Assembly (NCBI RefSeq): GCF_001423125.1 | Contig: NZ_LMNW01000004.1 | Span: 63,439-127,438, forward strand | Reading direction: 5' to 3' | DNA from: Duganella sp. Leaf126 | GTDB lineage: Bacteria; Pseudomonadota; Gammaproteobacteria; Burkholderiales; Burkholderiaceae_D | Length of the DNA stretch: 64,000 nt | Shown: one piece after another, positions 8,434-16,389 of the stretch | How the letters are laid out: each line of letters starts with the position of its first letter | How positions within the stretch are numbered: position 1 is the stretch's first letter | Made by a program: the position numbers and the translations under genes | The notes under the pieces: model-generated | What the model saw: only the letters and a program-made list of their open reading frames with translations | Told to the model about the DNA's origin: nothing | Database searches by the model: none

Positions 8434-9417
8434 TCAGCTGCCGGCGGCTTGCTGCGCCACCTGGTTGCGGCCCAGCTCCTTGGCGCGGTACAGGGCGGCG
8501 TCGGCGCTGGCGATCAGGTCCTGCTCGTTTTGCCGCGCCTCCAGCGTGGCGACGCCGAACGAGGCCGTGATGTGCGGCAGCGGCAGGCGCATGTCGGCAA
8601 ACACCTGCGCCTGTTGCATGCGTTCGCACAGGCGTTCGGCCACGGCGACCGCCATCGGGCCGCTGGTGTCCGGTAACAGCACCATCATTTCCTCGCCGCC
8701 GTAGCGCACCGCGAAATCGGTGGGCCGCAAGGCCCCGCTCAGTACCTGCGCGGCAGCGCGCAAGGCCTGGTCGCCGGCCAGGTGGCCATGGCTGTCGTTG
8801 AAGCGTTTGAAATGGTCGAGGTCGATCATGATCAGCGCCAGCGGCGCGCCCGTGCTGTGGGCCGTGGTGGTCAGCCGCGGCAGCACGTCGTTGAGCCAGG
8901 CCCGGTTGTACAAGCCGGTGAGGGCGTCGTTCATCGACATTTGCCGGTAGAACTCGCCGACCTTCTGGCGCCGGCGCAGCTGGGCATTGGCAGCGCGGAT
9001 GCGGAACGACAGCAGGCGCAGCAGGTTGCGCGCGAGCACGTTCGATTCGTCGATCAGCTGCCATACCAGGTGCGCTTCGATCACCAGGATGTCGCTGTCT
9101 TCGAGCGCGGTGATGCTGGCCAGGTTGGCTTCCTCGTCGAGCACCGACTGCTCGCCCACGCTCTCGCCGGGCAGCACTTTGCTGACCGTGCCGTCGGTCA
9201 TGCCGGTGCTGGTATCGGTCTCCACGGCCAGTGCGCCGCGCAGCACGATATAAAGCCGCGCCTGGTTCGACTCGGCGACGGCCTGGCCCGCGTTGAGGCG
9301 CATGATGGGGCAGGGGGCCAGCAGCCGGGCGACAGCAGCGTCGTCGCCGGCGTCGCGCAGCAGCTGCAGATCGCCGGGCTGGTAGCCGGCGCTGCCGAAG
9401 GTACTGATCTGTTTCAA
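8434..9417 (-). CDS. diguanylate cyclase with N-terminal cyclic-nucleotide-binding-like domain
   Basis: This predicted cytoplasmic c-di-GMP synthase has about 327 residues. An N-terminal CNB/Crp-like beta-barrel (RLYIVLRGALAVETDT, LPGESVGEQSVLDEEANLASITALEDSDILVI) is followed by a helix and a GGDEF domain (DALTGLYNRAWLNDVL, DLDHFKRFNDSHGH, RYGGEEMMVLLP). The signature is GGEEM rather than GG(D/E)EF. The inhibitory RxxD site (RPTD, five residues upstream) is intact. The long open frame reaches 9582, but the upstream part looks non-coding; TTG at 9417 (then KQISTFGSAGYQ) with GAAAGA upstream is my preferred start, uncertain. It is divergent from the cobalamin-binding-like gene. Confidence 0.85.
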   Translation of the reverse strand: MKQISTFGSAGYQPGDLQLLRDAGDDAAVARLLAPCPIMRLNAGQAVAESNQARLYIVLRGALAVETDTSTGMTDGTVSKVLPGESVGEQSVLDEEANLASITALEDSDILVIEAHLVWQLIDESNVLARNLLRLLSFRIRAANAQLRRRQKVGEFYRQMSMNDALTGLYNRAWLNDVLPRLTTTAHSTGAPLALIMIDLDHFKRFNDSHGHLAGDQALRAAAQVLSGALRPTDFAVRYGGEEMMVLLPDTSGPMAVAVAERLCERMQQAQVFADMRLPLPHITASFGVATLEARQNEQDLIASADAALYRAKELGRNQVAQQAAGS

Positions 9418-9602
9418 GTCGGTTCTTTCAATAGCGCAGCAATAGGTGCTGGCAAGCACCGCCAGGCACACCCCATGATAGCCCAAAGCCCCCCGGCGGT
9501 CACGCCGGCGCCTGGCGCCGCGTTCGATAAGCGGTGTAAATGTTACACAGGCAGCCCCGGCATGCGGTAGTCTATCCGGCAACGCACGAGCGAGGAGCCG
9601 AT

Positions 9603-10400
9603 TTGACCACCACCACCGACCCGATGTTCACCGACGCGCTCGGTACCGCGCACCGCCCCGATCCGAACGCCCGCATCGTCTCGCTGGTGCCGTCGCTGAC
9701 CGAGATGCTGTGCGACCTGGGCCTGGCGCCACAGCTGGTGGGCCGCACCGGCTTTTGCATCCACCCGGCCGACCTGGTGCAGACCATCCCGAAGGTAGGC
9801 GGCACCAAGGACGTCAACCTCGACAAGATCCGCCAGCTGGCGCCGACCCACTTGGTGGTCAATATCGACGAGAACGAAAAAGACACGGTCGACCTGCTGG
9901 CCCAGTTCGTTCCCCACATCGTCGTGACCCACCCGCTGGGACCGCAGGACAACGTGGCGCTGGCGCGCCTGCTGGGCGGCGTGTTCTGCCGCGCCGAGGC
10001 GGCTGCGCAGTGGTGCGCCGCATTCGAGGCCGAGCACGCGGCCCTGCAGGCCGCCCCGAAAGGCCCGCCGCAAACGATGTTGTACGTGATCTGGCAAGAT
10101 CCGTGGATGACGATTTCGCCCGACACCTATATCGCCCGCATGCTAGCCGAAATCGGCTGGCAGGTGCCGCTGCTGGGCGACGTGCGCTACCCGCAGTTCC
10201 GCTGGTCGCCGGAACTGGTGCAGGGGATCGATGGGGTGTTGTTGTCGAGCGAACCGTACCGGTTCACCGAAGCGCATGTGCACGCGCTTGAGCAGCAGAT
10301 CGGCAAGCCGGTCATGCTGGTCGATGGGGAGCTGTTGTCGTGGTACGGCAGCCGCGCGCTGCCGGGTTTGCGGTATCTGCGGCAACTGGCCCGCGCCTGA
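9603..10400 (+). CDS. BtuF-like helical-backbone metal/cobalamin-binding protein lacking a signal peptide
   Basis: This 265-residue protein is of the periplasmic-binding-protein type III superfamily. Recognisable blocks are IVSLVPSLTEMLCDLGLAPQLVGRTGFCIHP, VGGTKDVNLDKIRQLAPTHLVV, and a C-terminal WSPELVQGIDGVLLSSEPYRF. BtuF relatives bind vitamin B12 or metal chelates for ABC import, but no secretion signal or partner permease is seen here, so it may act in the cytoplasm. TTG at 9603 is chosen because GAGGAG lies just upstream; ATG 9624 is an alternative. The 3' end overlaps a 7-bp-stem hairpin shared with the convergent HPF-like gene. Confidence 0.8.
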   Translation: MTTTTDPMFTDALGTAHRPDPNARIVSLVPSLTEMLCDLGLAPQLVGRTGFCIHPADLVQTIPKVGGTKDVNLDKIRQLAPTHLVVNIDENEKDTVDLLAQFVPHIVVTHPLGPQDNVALARLLGGVFCRAEAAAQWCAAFEAEHAALQAAPKGPPQTMLYVIWQDPWMTISPDTYIARMLAEIGWQVPLLGDVRYPQFRWSPELVQGIDGVLLSSEPYRFTEAHVHALEQQIGKPVMLVDGELLSWYGSRALPGLRYLRQLARA

Positions 10401-10409
10401 TGGCGGGCC
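10388..10409. other. stem-loop between convergent genes
   Basis: A perfect 7-bp GC stem (10388-10394 with 10403-10409) has an 8-nt loop that contains the stop codon of the BtuF-like gene. There is no T run, so this is at most a weak or factor-assisted terminator for the converging genes. Confidence 0.35.
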
Positions 10410-10424
10410 GTCGCCGGTCCACGG

Positions 10425-10802
10425 TTATTCGCGGGTTTCTTCGATGTCGTCGGCAGCGACGGCGTCCTTGGCCGGCGCGTGGTGTTTGTCCTTGTCGTGC
10501 AGGCGACCGAGGGCGCTGTCGATAGCGCGCTTGAGCTTGGCAGAGGCGCCGCCGATGGCCTGGTGCAGGGTGGCGTTATGGTCGCTGACGGCAATCGGCT
10601 TGTAGCCAGTGATGCGCGCTTCCATCAGGCAGCGGTTGTCGCCGTCGGCCGATTTCTGGCCCAGGTTGTCGCTGAGGTGCACTTCGACGCTGGTGATCTG
10701 TTCGCCGAAACGGTGGAGTGAATCGCTGACGACGGTGCGCACATGCTCGTGAAGGCCGGCATGAACGGCAACGGTCTTATCGGAATTGACGTTGATTTGC
10801 AT
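10425..10802 (-). CDS. HPF/RaiA family ribosome-associated protein
   Basis: This 125-residue protein is of the hibernation-promoting-factor/RaiA (sigma-54 modulation, S30EA) fold. It opens MQINVNSDKTVAVHAGLHEHV and continues ITSVEVHLSDNLGQKSADGDN and CLMEARITGYKPIAVSDHN, which follow the beta-alpha-beta-beta-beta-alpha pattern. A charged, Ala/Asp/Glu-rich tail (about 100-125) replaces the long-HPF dimerisation domain. Family members bind the 30S subunit and stabilise inactive ribosomes in stationary phase. AGGAG precedes the ATG. There is no rpoN or ptsN nearby, so it is a stand-alone paralogue rather than the classic rpoN-linked copy. Confidence 0.85.
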   Translation of the reverse strand: MQINVNSDKTVAVHAGLHEHVRTVVSDSLHRFGEQITSVEVHLSDNLGQKSADGDNRCLMEARITGYKPIAVSDHNATLHQAIGGASAKLKRAIDSALGRLHDKDKHHAPAKDAVAADDIEETRE

Positions 10803-10901
10803 ACGATTGCTCCTGTCTTTTTGTTGATGTGCGAAATCATCTTACTCCTTTTATCCTTAGGTTCGCGTTAAGTAGCCCACCTTCGAAAGCAACCGTGCTG
10901 G

Positions 10902-11561
10902 TCAGTTGATCAGCGACGCGGCAATGTTGATCGACAGTCCCAGGATGGCCAGGTTGTAGAAGAAACACAGCACCGACTGGCCCAGCACCACTTTGCGCAT
11001 GCCGCGGTCGCGCACGCTCACGTCCGAGGTCTGCACCGCCACCGAGATCGTGAACGAGAAGTACAGGAAGTCCCAGTAGTGCGGCTGCAGGTCGCGGTCC
11101 GGGAAACCCAGCGGCGGTTCGCCTTGCCCGCTGGCGTAATACAGGTGGGCATAGTGCGAGCAGAACATCACGCCCACCATCAGCCAGGAACCGATCACCG
11201 TCAGCGCCACGAATGCATACTGCAGCGGCAGGTCGTCGGGGTGGTTTTTGACCGACGCCAGTTGCAGCACGACGGCGGCCAGCGACACCATGATCGCCAC
11301 CGACAGCGTGGCCAGGATCACCGGCCCCTTTTCGTCCTGGCGCTTGGCAGCGTGGCGGATGTCGTGGTGGTCGGCGCGCAGCATCATGGCCCCCATGGTC
11401 ACCAGGTACAGCCAGACCGTGACGTCCCATGCCGTGAGCAGGCGCGTAAGCGCGTGCCAGTCGCCGGGCAGCAACGGCCAGACCGCGGCGCCGATCGCCA
11501 CTGCCAGGCTCAGGTGGGGGCGGCTGTGGATGATGCGCGGCAGGGTGGGGCGCCAGCTCAT
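10902..11561 (-). CDS. DUF1345 domain-containing membrane protein
   Basis: This is a 219-residue integral membrane protein with about five transmembrane segments (LSLAVAIGAAVWPLLPG, VTVWLYLVTMGAMML, VILATLSVAIMVSLAAVVLQLA, FVALTVIGSWLMVGVMF, and a C-terminal VLCFFYNLAILGLSINIAASL). The blocks YYASGQGEPPLGFPD and PHYWDFLYFSFTISVAVQTSDV are the DUF1345 (PF07077) signature; the last resembles a K-channel-like pore helix region but has no selectivity filter. Function is unknown. It starts 10 bp after the end of the upstream MFS gene, so the two are probably one transcript. Confidence 0.88.
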   Translation of the reverse strand: MSWRPTLPRIIHSRPHLSLAVAIGAAVWPLLPGDWHALTRLLTAWDVTVWLYLVTMGAMMLRADHHDIRHAAKRQDEKGPVILATLSVAIMVSLAAVVLQLASVKNHPDDLPLQYAFVALTVIGSWLMVGVMFCSHYAHLYYASGQGEPPLGFPDRDLQPHYWDFLYFSFTISVAVQTSDVSVRDRGMRKVVLGQSVLCFFYNLAILGLSINIAASLIN

Positions 11562-11571
11562 AGGATCACCT

Positions 11572-12831
11572 TCATGTCGTTACCTTTTTCTGGTCATGGG
11601 GAAAGCGGTCCATGCGCGAGAGTACTGGGAATAAATAGGCCCACAGGCCCGTCACTGCCAGCGTGGCGGCGCCGCCGAACAGCACCGCGCGTGTCAGGCC
11701 CATCCAGCCGGCAGTCACGCCCGATTCGAATTCGCCCAGCTCGTTGGAGGCGCCGATGAAGACCGAGTTGACGGCGCTGACGCGGCCGCGGATTTCATCG
11801 GGCGTTTCGTACTGCACCAGCAGATGGCGCACGTACACGCTGACCATGTCGCCCATGCCCATCAGGAACAGCGCCACCAGCGCCACCGCGAAGGTGGACG
11901 TGGCGCCCAGCACCAGCGTGCCGAGACCGAAGACCGCGACGCCGCCGAACATCCAGGCACCCACGCGGCGCGTGATCGGGAAAAACGCCAGCGCGATCGA
12001 GCACAGGGCGGCGCCGATGCCGGGTGCGGTGCGCAGCATGCCGAGGCCCTGCGGCCCCACGTGCAGCACGTCGTGCGCCAGCGCCGGCAGCAGGGCCGTG
12101 GCGCCGCCGAACAGCACCGCGAACAGGTCGAGCGAAATCGCTCCCAGCACCACCGGGCGCGATCGCACGAAGCGCAGGCCCTCGAGCACCGTGTGCCAGG
12201 TAGCCGGTGCGCGGTTGCTCGGCTGTTTGACCGACTTGACCAGGCACATCAGGATAACCGAGAGCGCCAGCATGGTCGACGACACCAGGTACACGGCCTT
12301 CGGGCCGGCCAGGTAGAACAGGCCGCCCAGCGTGGGGCCGAGGATCACCGCCACGTGCATGCTGGACGAGCTCAGGGCCACCGCGCGGGCGAAACTGTCG
12401 GGCGGCACCAGGTTGACCAGGATGGCCTGGGTGGCCGGGCCCATGAAGGCACGCGCGCTGCCGAACAGCACCAGCACCGCGAACACGGGCCACACCTGGG
12501 TCAGGCCGGCGTAGGTAAAAGCCAGCAGCGACAGGCCGCACAGCAGTTGCGCAGCGAGCGCGACAGCGATCAGGTTGCGGCGGTTGTAGCGGTCGGCCGC
12601 GTGGCCGGCGATCAGGATCAGCAGCAAGAACGGCGCAAACTGCGCCAGGCCGATCAGGCCCAGGTCGAACAGGTTGCCGGTCATCGAATAGACCTGCCAG
12701 CCGATCGCGACATTCTGCATCTGCACGGCCAGGGTGCCGAGCGTGCGGGCCAGCAGGTAGAAGGTGAAATTACGGTGGCGCAGGACGCTGAAGCCGTTGG
12801 CGGAAGGTGCAGGGGTGGGACTGTCGGACAT
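11572..12831 (-). CDS. MFS transporter (EntS/MFS_3-like exporter)
   Basis: This 419-residue twelve-helix transporter is of the PF05977-type MFS subgroup that includes the enterobactin exporter EntS. Typical blocks are FSVLRHRNFTFYLLARTLGTLAVQMQ, AGHAADRYNRRNLIA (the loop 2-3 motif), ILGPTLGGLFYL, and late FLMGMGDMVSVYVRHLLVQ with ETPDEIRGRVSAVNSVFIG, which is highly characteristic. The substrate is unknown and no siderophore genes are present in the window. It is followed after 10 bp by the DUF1345 gene and is preceded by the FAD-linked reductase gene in the same direction at 62 bp distance, so all three may be co-transcribed. Confidence 0.9.
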   Translation of the reverse strand: MSDSPTPAPSANGFSVLRHRNFTFYLLARTLGTLAVQMQNVAIGWQVYSMTGNLFDLGLIGLAQFAPFLLLILIAGHAADRYNRRNLIAVALAAQLLCGLSLLAFTYAGLTQVWPVFAVLVLFGSARAFMGPATQAILVNLVPPDSFARAVALSSSSMHVAVILGPTLGGLFYLAGPKAVYLVSSTMLALSVILMCLVKSVKQPSNRAPATWHTVLEGLRFVRSRPVVLGAISLDLFAVLFGGATALLPALAHDVLHVGPQGLGMLRTAPGIGAALCSIALAFFPITRRVGAWMFGGVAVFGLGTLVLGATSTFAVALVALFLMGMGDMVSVYVRHLLVQYETPDEIRGRVSAVNSVFIGASNELGEFESGVTAGWMGLTRAVLFGGAATLAVTGLWAYLFPVLSRMDRFPHDQKKVTT

Positions 12832-12892
12832 GCAGGCTTTCAGGATGCAGAGTGCCGGGACTCTACATCCCGGGCCCTGCGGGTGGATGCGG

Positions 12893-13936
12893 TCAGGACT
12901 GTACTAATCCGGGCTGGTGCAGATCGGCCTCGGTGGTAAAGGCGTCGGCGTAGAACTCCTGTTCCGGCAGGGCGCAGCGGGCGACGAAGTCGCGCTGCGC
13001 CGCCTCGACCATCAGCGGGGCGCCGCAGGCATAGACCTGGTGGCCCGACAGGTCGGGCAGGTCGGCCATCACGGCCTGGTGCACGAAGCCGGTACGGCCG
13101 GTCCAGCCGTCGTCCGGCAGGGCGTTCGACACCACCGGCACGTAGCGGAAGTTGGGCATGCTGGCGGCCCAGTCGCGGCACAGCGCGTCCATGTACAGGT
13201 CCTGCGGCCGACGCCCGCCCCAGTACAAGGTCATCGGGCGGGTGGCGCCTGCCGCGCGCAGGTGTTCGACGATGGCCTTGATCGGTGCGAAACCGGTGCC
13301 CGAGGCCAGCAGCACCATCGGCTTGTCGCTGTCGTCGCGCACGAAGAACGTGCCCATCGGCCCTTCGAAGCGCAGGATGTCGCGCTCCTTCATGGTGGAG
13401 AATACCTGGTCGGTGAACAGGCCGCCCGGCAGGTGGCGGATGTGCAGCGACAACGGCTGGTCGGCGCCCGGCGCAGTGGCGATGCTGTAGCTGCGGCGCT
13501 TGCCGTCGCGCAGCAGGAATTCGATGTACTGGCCGGCCCGGAACTTGAGCGTCTCGTTGGCCGGCAGCTGCAGCGTCATGACGATCACGTCGGGCGCCAC
13601 CTTTTCCAGGGTGCTCACGCGCGACGGCATCTTGCGGATCGGGTATTCGGCGCTGCCGGCCACTTCGCGCGCCTCGATGACCAGGTCGCCGGCCGTGGTG
13701 GCGCAGCAGAACAGCGCGAAGCCGGCCGCTTCCTCGTCCAGGCTCAGCGCCCGTTCCTGGTGCGCCTTGTGGGTGACGGCGCCGGCCAGCACCTTGCCCT
13801 TGCAGGAGCTGCAGGCGCCATTCTTGCACCCGTAAGGCAGTCCCACGCCGGCGCGGATGGCGGCCGCGAGGATGGTTTCGTCCTCGTCGCACGGGAATCG
13901 GTGGCCGCTAGGCTGTACAGTAATTTGAAACGTCAT
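12893..13936 (-). CDS. 2Fe-2S ferredoxin-FAD/NAD(P)H reductase (AscD-like)
   Basis: This 347-residue one-component electron-transfer reductase begins with a plant-type ferredoxin domain (residues 1-90) that has the cluster motif C-x4-C-x2-C (YGCKNGACSSC) and the fourth Cys in ALFCCAT. An FAD-binding beta-barrel follows (RAGQYIEFLL, RSYSIAT), then an NAD(P) domain (MVLLASGTGFAPIKAIVEHL, YWGGRRPQDLY, YACGAPLMVEAAQ). Closest recognised relatives are CDP-6-deoxy-delta-3,4-glucoseen reductase and phenol-hydroxylase reductases. The start is ATG 13936; the longer open frame to 14194 overlaps the divergent epimerase gene. Its oxygenase or dehydratase partner is not in the window. Only 12 bp separate it from the divergent gene start. 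Confidence 0.88.
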   Translation of the reverse strand: MTFQITVQPSGHRFPCDEDETILAAAIRAGVGLPYGCKNGACSSCKGKVLAGAVTHKAHQERALSLDEEAAGFALFCCATTAGDLVIEAREVAGSAEYPIRKMPSRVSTLEKVAPDVIVMTLQLPANETLKFRAGQYIEFLLRDGKRRSYSIATAPGADQPLSLHIRHLPGGLFTDQVFSTMKERDILRFEGPMGTFFVRDDSDKPMVLLASGTGFAPIKAIVEHLRAAGATRPMTLYWGGRRPQDLYMDALCRDWAASMPNFRYVPVVSNALPDDGWTGRTGFVHQAVMADLPDLSGHQVYACGAPLMVEAAQRDFVARCALPEQEFYADAFTTEADLHQPGLVQS

Positions 13937-13948
13937 ACAATCCTTCAG

Positions 13949-14839
13949 ATGAAAAACCCTACTTGTCCTATGCGCGCTGCCTTCAATCTTCCGCGCCTGC
14001 TGATCGTGGGCTGCGGCGACGTCGGCAAGCGCCTGTTGCCGCTGCTGCGCGGCCATTATCGCGTGTTTGCCACCACCAGCAGTCCCGAACGCTGTGCCGA
14101 ACTGCGGGCGCTGGGCGCCGTGCCCATCGTGGCCGACCTCGACCGGCCGGCCAGCCTGCGCCGCCTGGCCGGGCTGGCGCCGACCATCGTCCACCTGGCG
14201 CCGCCGCAGGGCGAGGGACCGCTGGACCGCCGCACGCGCAACCTGGCCGCCATTCTACCCGAGCACGCCCGCATGGTTTATGTAAGCACGACCGGCGTGT
14301 ACGGCGACTGCGGCGGCGCCCTGTTCGATGAAACCCGGCCGGTGGCGCCGCGCAATCCGCGCGCCACGCGCCGCGTCGACGCCGAGAACGTGCTGCGGCG
14401 CTGGGCGGTGCGCAACCACGCCACGCTGTCCATCCTGCGCGTGCCGGGCATCTATGGCGCCGAGCGGCTGCCGCGCAAGCGGCTCGAGCAGGGTACGGCG
14501 GCGCTGATCGCCGAGCACGACGTGTACACCAACCACATCCACGCCGACGACCTGGCCGCCATCATTGCGCGCGCATTGCGCCTTGGCCGAGCCAACCGTC
14601 TCTACCATGCAGTGGACGACAGCCACATGAAGATGGCCGATTATTTCGATGCGGTGGCCGATGCGCTGGGCCTGGCCCGTCCGCCCCGCCTGCCGCGCGC
14701 GCAGCTGCAGCAGGTGGTCACGCCGGCGCTGCTGTCGTTCATGTCGGAGTCGCGCCGGCTCGACAATCGCCGCATCAAGCGCGAACTGGGCGTACGCCTG
14801 CGCTACCCCACGGTGGCCGCGATGCTGTCGGCACTTTAA
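13949..14839 (+). CDS. NAD-dependent epimerase/dehydratase family protein (YeeZ-like)
   Basis: This is an extended-SDR Rossmann protein of 296 residues. The dinucleotide motif is GCGDVGKRLL near residue 19, followed by VVADLDRPASLRRL and IVHLAPPQGEGPLD. Then come MVYVSTTGVYGDCGG, which contains the family YGDCGG signature, and ILRVPGIYGAERLP with the late HIHADDLAAII. This is the YeeZ/ActC subgroup of unknown substrate in which the YxxxK pair is altered. ATG 13949 or ATG 13970 could be the start, since neither has a good ribosome site. A divergent reductase starts 12 bp away, an unusually short divergent spacer. Confidence 0.82.
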   Translation: MKNPTCPMRAAFNLPRLLIVGCGDVGKRLLPLLRGHYRVFATTSSPERCAELRALGAVPIVADLDRPASLRRLAGLAPTIVHLAPPQGEGPLDRRTRNLAAILPEHARMVYVSTTGVYGDCGGALFDETRPVAPRNPRATRRVDAENVLRRWAVRNHATLSILRVPGIYGAERLPRKRLEQGTAALIAEHDVYTNHIHADDLAAIIARALRLGRANRLYHAVDDSHMKMADYFDAVADALGLARPPRLPRAQLQQVVTPALLSFMSESRRLDNRRIKRELGVRLRYPTVAAMLSAL

Positions 14840-15121
14840 TTTTTATAGATCAATATCTGTTGCATTTGCACATCGTTCAATAAGATTACAGCCTTCTATA
14901 CTTTTTTTTACAATTATTTTTTGTTCTAGCACAAGGAATAGCGTTAGAATCTCACACATTGTCACGGATCCGCATTTTTTGCTTATCCGTCGAATAACAA
15001 AGATGTGTAGTAGCGGGGAACGGCGCCCATCGCGGGCACATGACTTCACTAACTGCACCGATCGTTTTCTTCGTTAATGTGTCGTTTTTTTCCAACTGCG
15101 ACCCCGAACCTGCTAAACACC
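14840..15121 (+). promoter_or_regulatory. AT-rich intergenic region with probable promoter
   Basis: This 282-bp gap is conspicuously AT-rich, especially 14840-14960, compared with its GC-rich surroundings. TTGTTC at 14921-14926 and TAGAAT at 14945-14950, 18 bp apart, form a plausible sigma70 promoter for the small HTH gene at 15122. That implies a long 5' leader of about 165 nt. No coding region is convincing in the gap. Confidence 0.45.
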
Positions 15122-15361
15122 ATGTCCATCAAAGAAATCACCTCCTCCCCGACCTACAACCCGAATCGCGTCCTGGACGCCATCATTGAAAAGCTGCAGC
15201 TGAAGAACGATGCAGCGTTGTCGCGTGCACTCGAAGTGGCGCCACCGGTCATCAGCAAGATCCGTCACAACACGCTGCCGATCGGCGCCACCATCCTGAT
15301 CCGCATGCATGAAATCAGCGATTTCAGCATCCGTGAGCTGCGCGAAATGATGGCGAACTAA
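15122..15361 (+). CDS. small HTH (lambda-repressor-like) protein
   Basis: This 79-residue protein resembles a compact helix-turn-helix unit: NPNRVLDAIIEKLQLKNDAALSRAL, then VAPPVISKIRHNTLPIGATILIRMHE, with the turn around EVAPPVISKIR as recognition helix. Close relatives are common in Oxalobacteraceae as short conserved proteins of unknown role, probably DNA-binding. The ATG at 15122 is chosen by similarity to those relatives; an upstream in-frame ATG at 15077 would add a non-conserved stretch. It sits alone between an AT-rich promoter region and a very strong terminator, so it is a monocistronic unit with a long leader. Confidence 0.8.
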   Translation: MSIKEITSSPTYNPNRVLDAIIEKLQLKNDAALSRALEVAPPVISKIRHNTLPIGATILIRMHEISDFSIRELREMMAN

Positions 15362-15402
15362 GTAGCGAACCCCGTGGCGCGTTGAGAAGCCTGCCTTGCG
15401 TT

Positions 15403-15440
15403 AAAACGGCGCGTCACCCTCGCGGGGACGCGCCGTTTTT
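15403..15440. terminator. strong bidirectional terminator
   Basis: A perfect 13-bp stem (15403-15415 with 15427-15439) has an 11-nt loop, flanked by an A run on the left and a T run on the right. It therefore can terminate the HTH gene on plus and the small INTTA peptide gene on minus. Confidence 0.92.
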
Positions 15441-15464
15441 CGTCGGCTGCCGCTTGCGCAGCGC

Positions 15465-15656
15465 CTAGGCGGTGGTGTTGATCATGCTGCCCAGGCGCTG
15501 GCCGCTGGTATTGACCATCGGCTGCGGCGGTGGCTGCTGTTGCTGCTGGGGCGGCGGCGCCACAGGCTGGGCTTGCCGCGCTGCCGGTTCCGGCTGGCGT
15601 GCGGGCGGCGTGGTCTGGATGTTAACATTGCCGGATGCGACAGAATTGATGGCCAT
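15465..15656 (-). CDS. small Gln/Pro-rich protein with LGxxINTTA C-terminus
   Basis: This 63-residue protein starts at ATG 15656, chosen because AGGAG lies 6 nt upstream. It has MAINSVASGNVNIQTTPP at the N-terminus, a Pro/Gln tract (PPPQQQQQPPPQP) in the middle and ends RLGSMINTTA. The same ending (LGNTINTTA) occurs on the YjfB-like peptide at 62585, 47 kb away, and YjfB-family proteins end with a related LGxxI(D/N) motif. This suggests a member of, or peptide related to, that putative motility family. There is no signal peptide. Function is unknown. Confidence 0.7.
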   Translation of the reverse strand: MAINSVASGNVNIQTTPPARQPEPAARQAQPVAPPPQQQQQPPPQPMVNTSGQRLGSMINTTA

Positions 15657-15710
15657 GACGGGCTCCTGACATCGGTTGAAGCCCGAGTATGCCACTTTTT
15701 TTGGCAGATG

Positions 15711-16313
15711 TCAGCCCAGGCGCGGCCGTTCCGTGTACAGCGACGCCGCGACCGGCTGGCCGGGCGGCATCGCGCAATAGGCTGCCTGCGCGGTTTCCCC
15801 GGCGCAGTACGCTGCCTGCGCCGCCTCTCTGGCGCAGTATGCGGGTTGTGCGCTTTCTCTTGCGCAGTAAGCTGCTGCCTGCGCTTCGCGGGCGCAGTAG
15901 GCTGGCGTGGTCTTGGCGCAATACGCTGCGGCGATGCCGGCCGTCACGCTGCCGTACGCCACGCCGAATTCCTGTTCGTACAGCTGCTTCATGCGGTTGC
16001 CCATGCGCGCCAGGGTGGCCGCATCGTCGGCGCCGCGCATGCCGATGTAGGGGAAGTGGTGCAGGAAGTAGCCGAACACCGCCTGGCAGTCGGCCGCGTA
16101 CTTCATGGTGTCGAGGATGTGGTAATGCCAGAAGGTGTCCACATCGACCGTCGGCGACGTGTCCTCGCGGGGGAATTTCTGCATCAGGATCAGGAAGCGG
16201 CGGTATTCGAGTTCGACCGCGTTGGCGCGCTCGAGGGTCCAGCCTTCGCCGGATTCCTTGTGCATGAGTTTGACTTTGATCGGTTCCAGGTCCAGCGCAG
16301 CGATGGCGTTCAT
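15711..16313 (-). CDS. glycine-rich-domain (GRDP)-like protein with Cys decapeptide repeats
   Basis: The 200-residue product has two parts. Residues about 1-130 match the GRDP-like (PF07173) domain, with a FWHYHILDTMKYAADCQ block, then VFGYFLHHFPYIGMRG. Residues about 135-190 are six AYCA units, five of them spaced by 8 to 10 residues, with consensus YCARExAQxA, placing regularly spaced Tyr-Cys pairs on an Ala-rich segment. The ATG at 16313 follows AAGGAAG. The function of bacterial GRDP-like proteins is unknown; a Cys-repeat tail could bind metal or form disulfides, or be a modification substrate, but this is inference. The gene lies between the small INTTA gene and a histidine kinase gene, all on minus. 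Confidence 0.75.
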   Translation of the reverse strand: MNAIAALDLEPIKVKLMHKESGEGWTLERANAVELEYRRFLILMQKFPREDTSPTVDVDTFWHYHILDTMKYAADCQAVFGYFLHHFPYIGMRGADDAATLARMGNRMKQLYEQEFGVAYGSVTAGIAAAYCAKTTPAYCAREAQAAAYCARESAQPAYCAREAAQAAYCAGETAQAAYCAMPPGQPVAASLYTERPRLG

Positions 16314-16389
16314 GATCTTCCTTTGCGATTGGGATTGATGGTTAACAACATTGCCGATTTTGTCATCCACCCCATGCGCGCCATTGATG

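Noticed and set aside
12917..14839. 640-residue plus-strand ORF
   Set aside because: Only the part from 13949 has epimerase motifs; the rest is the antisense of the ferredoxin-reductase gene.
14843..15058. 71-residue minus-strand ORF in the AT-rich gap
   Set aside because: There is no ribosome site, no recognisable family and it overlaps the likely promoter of the HTH gene.
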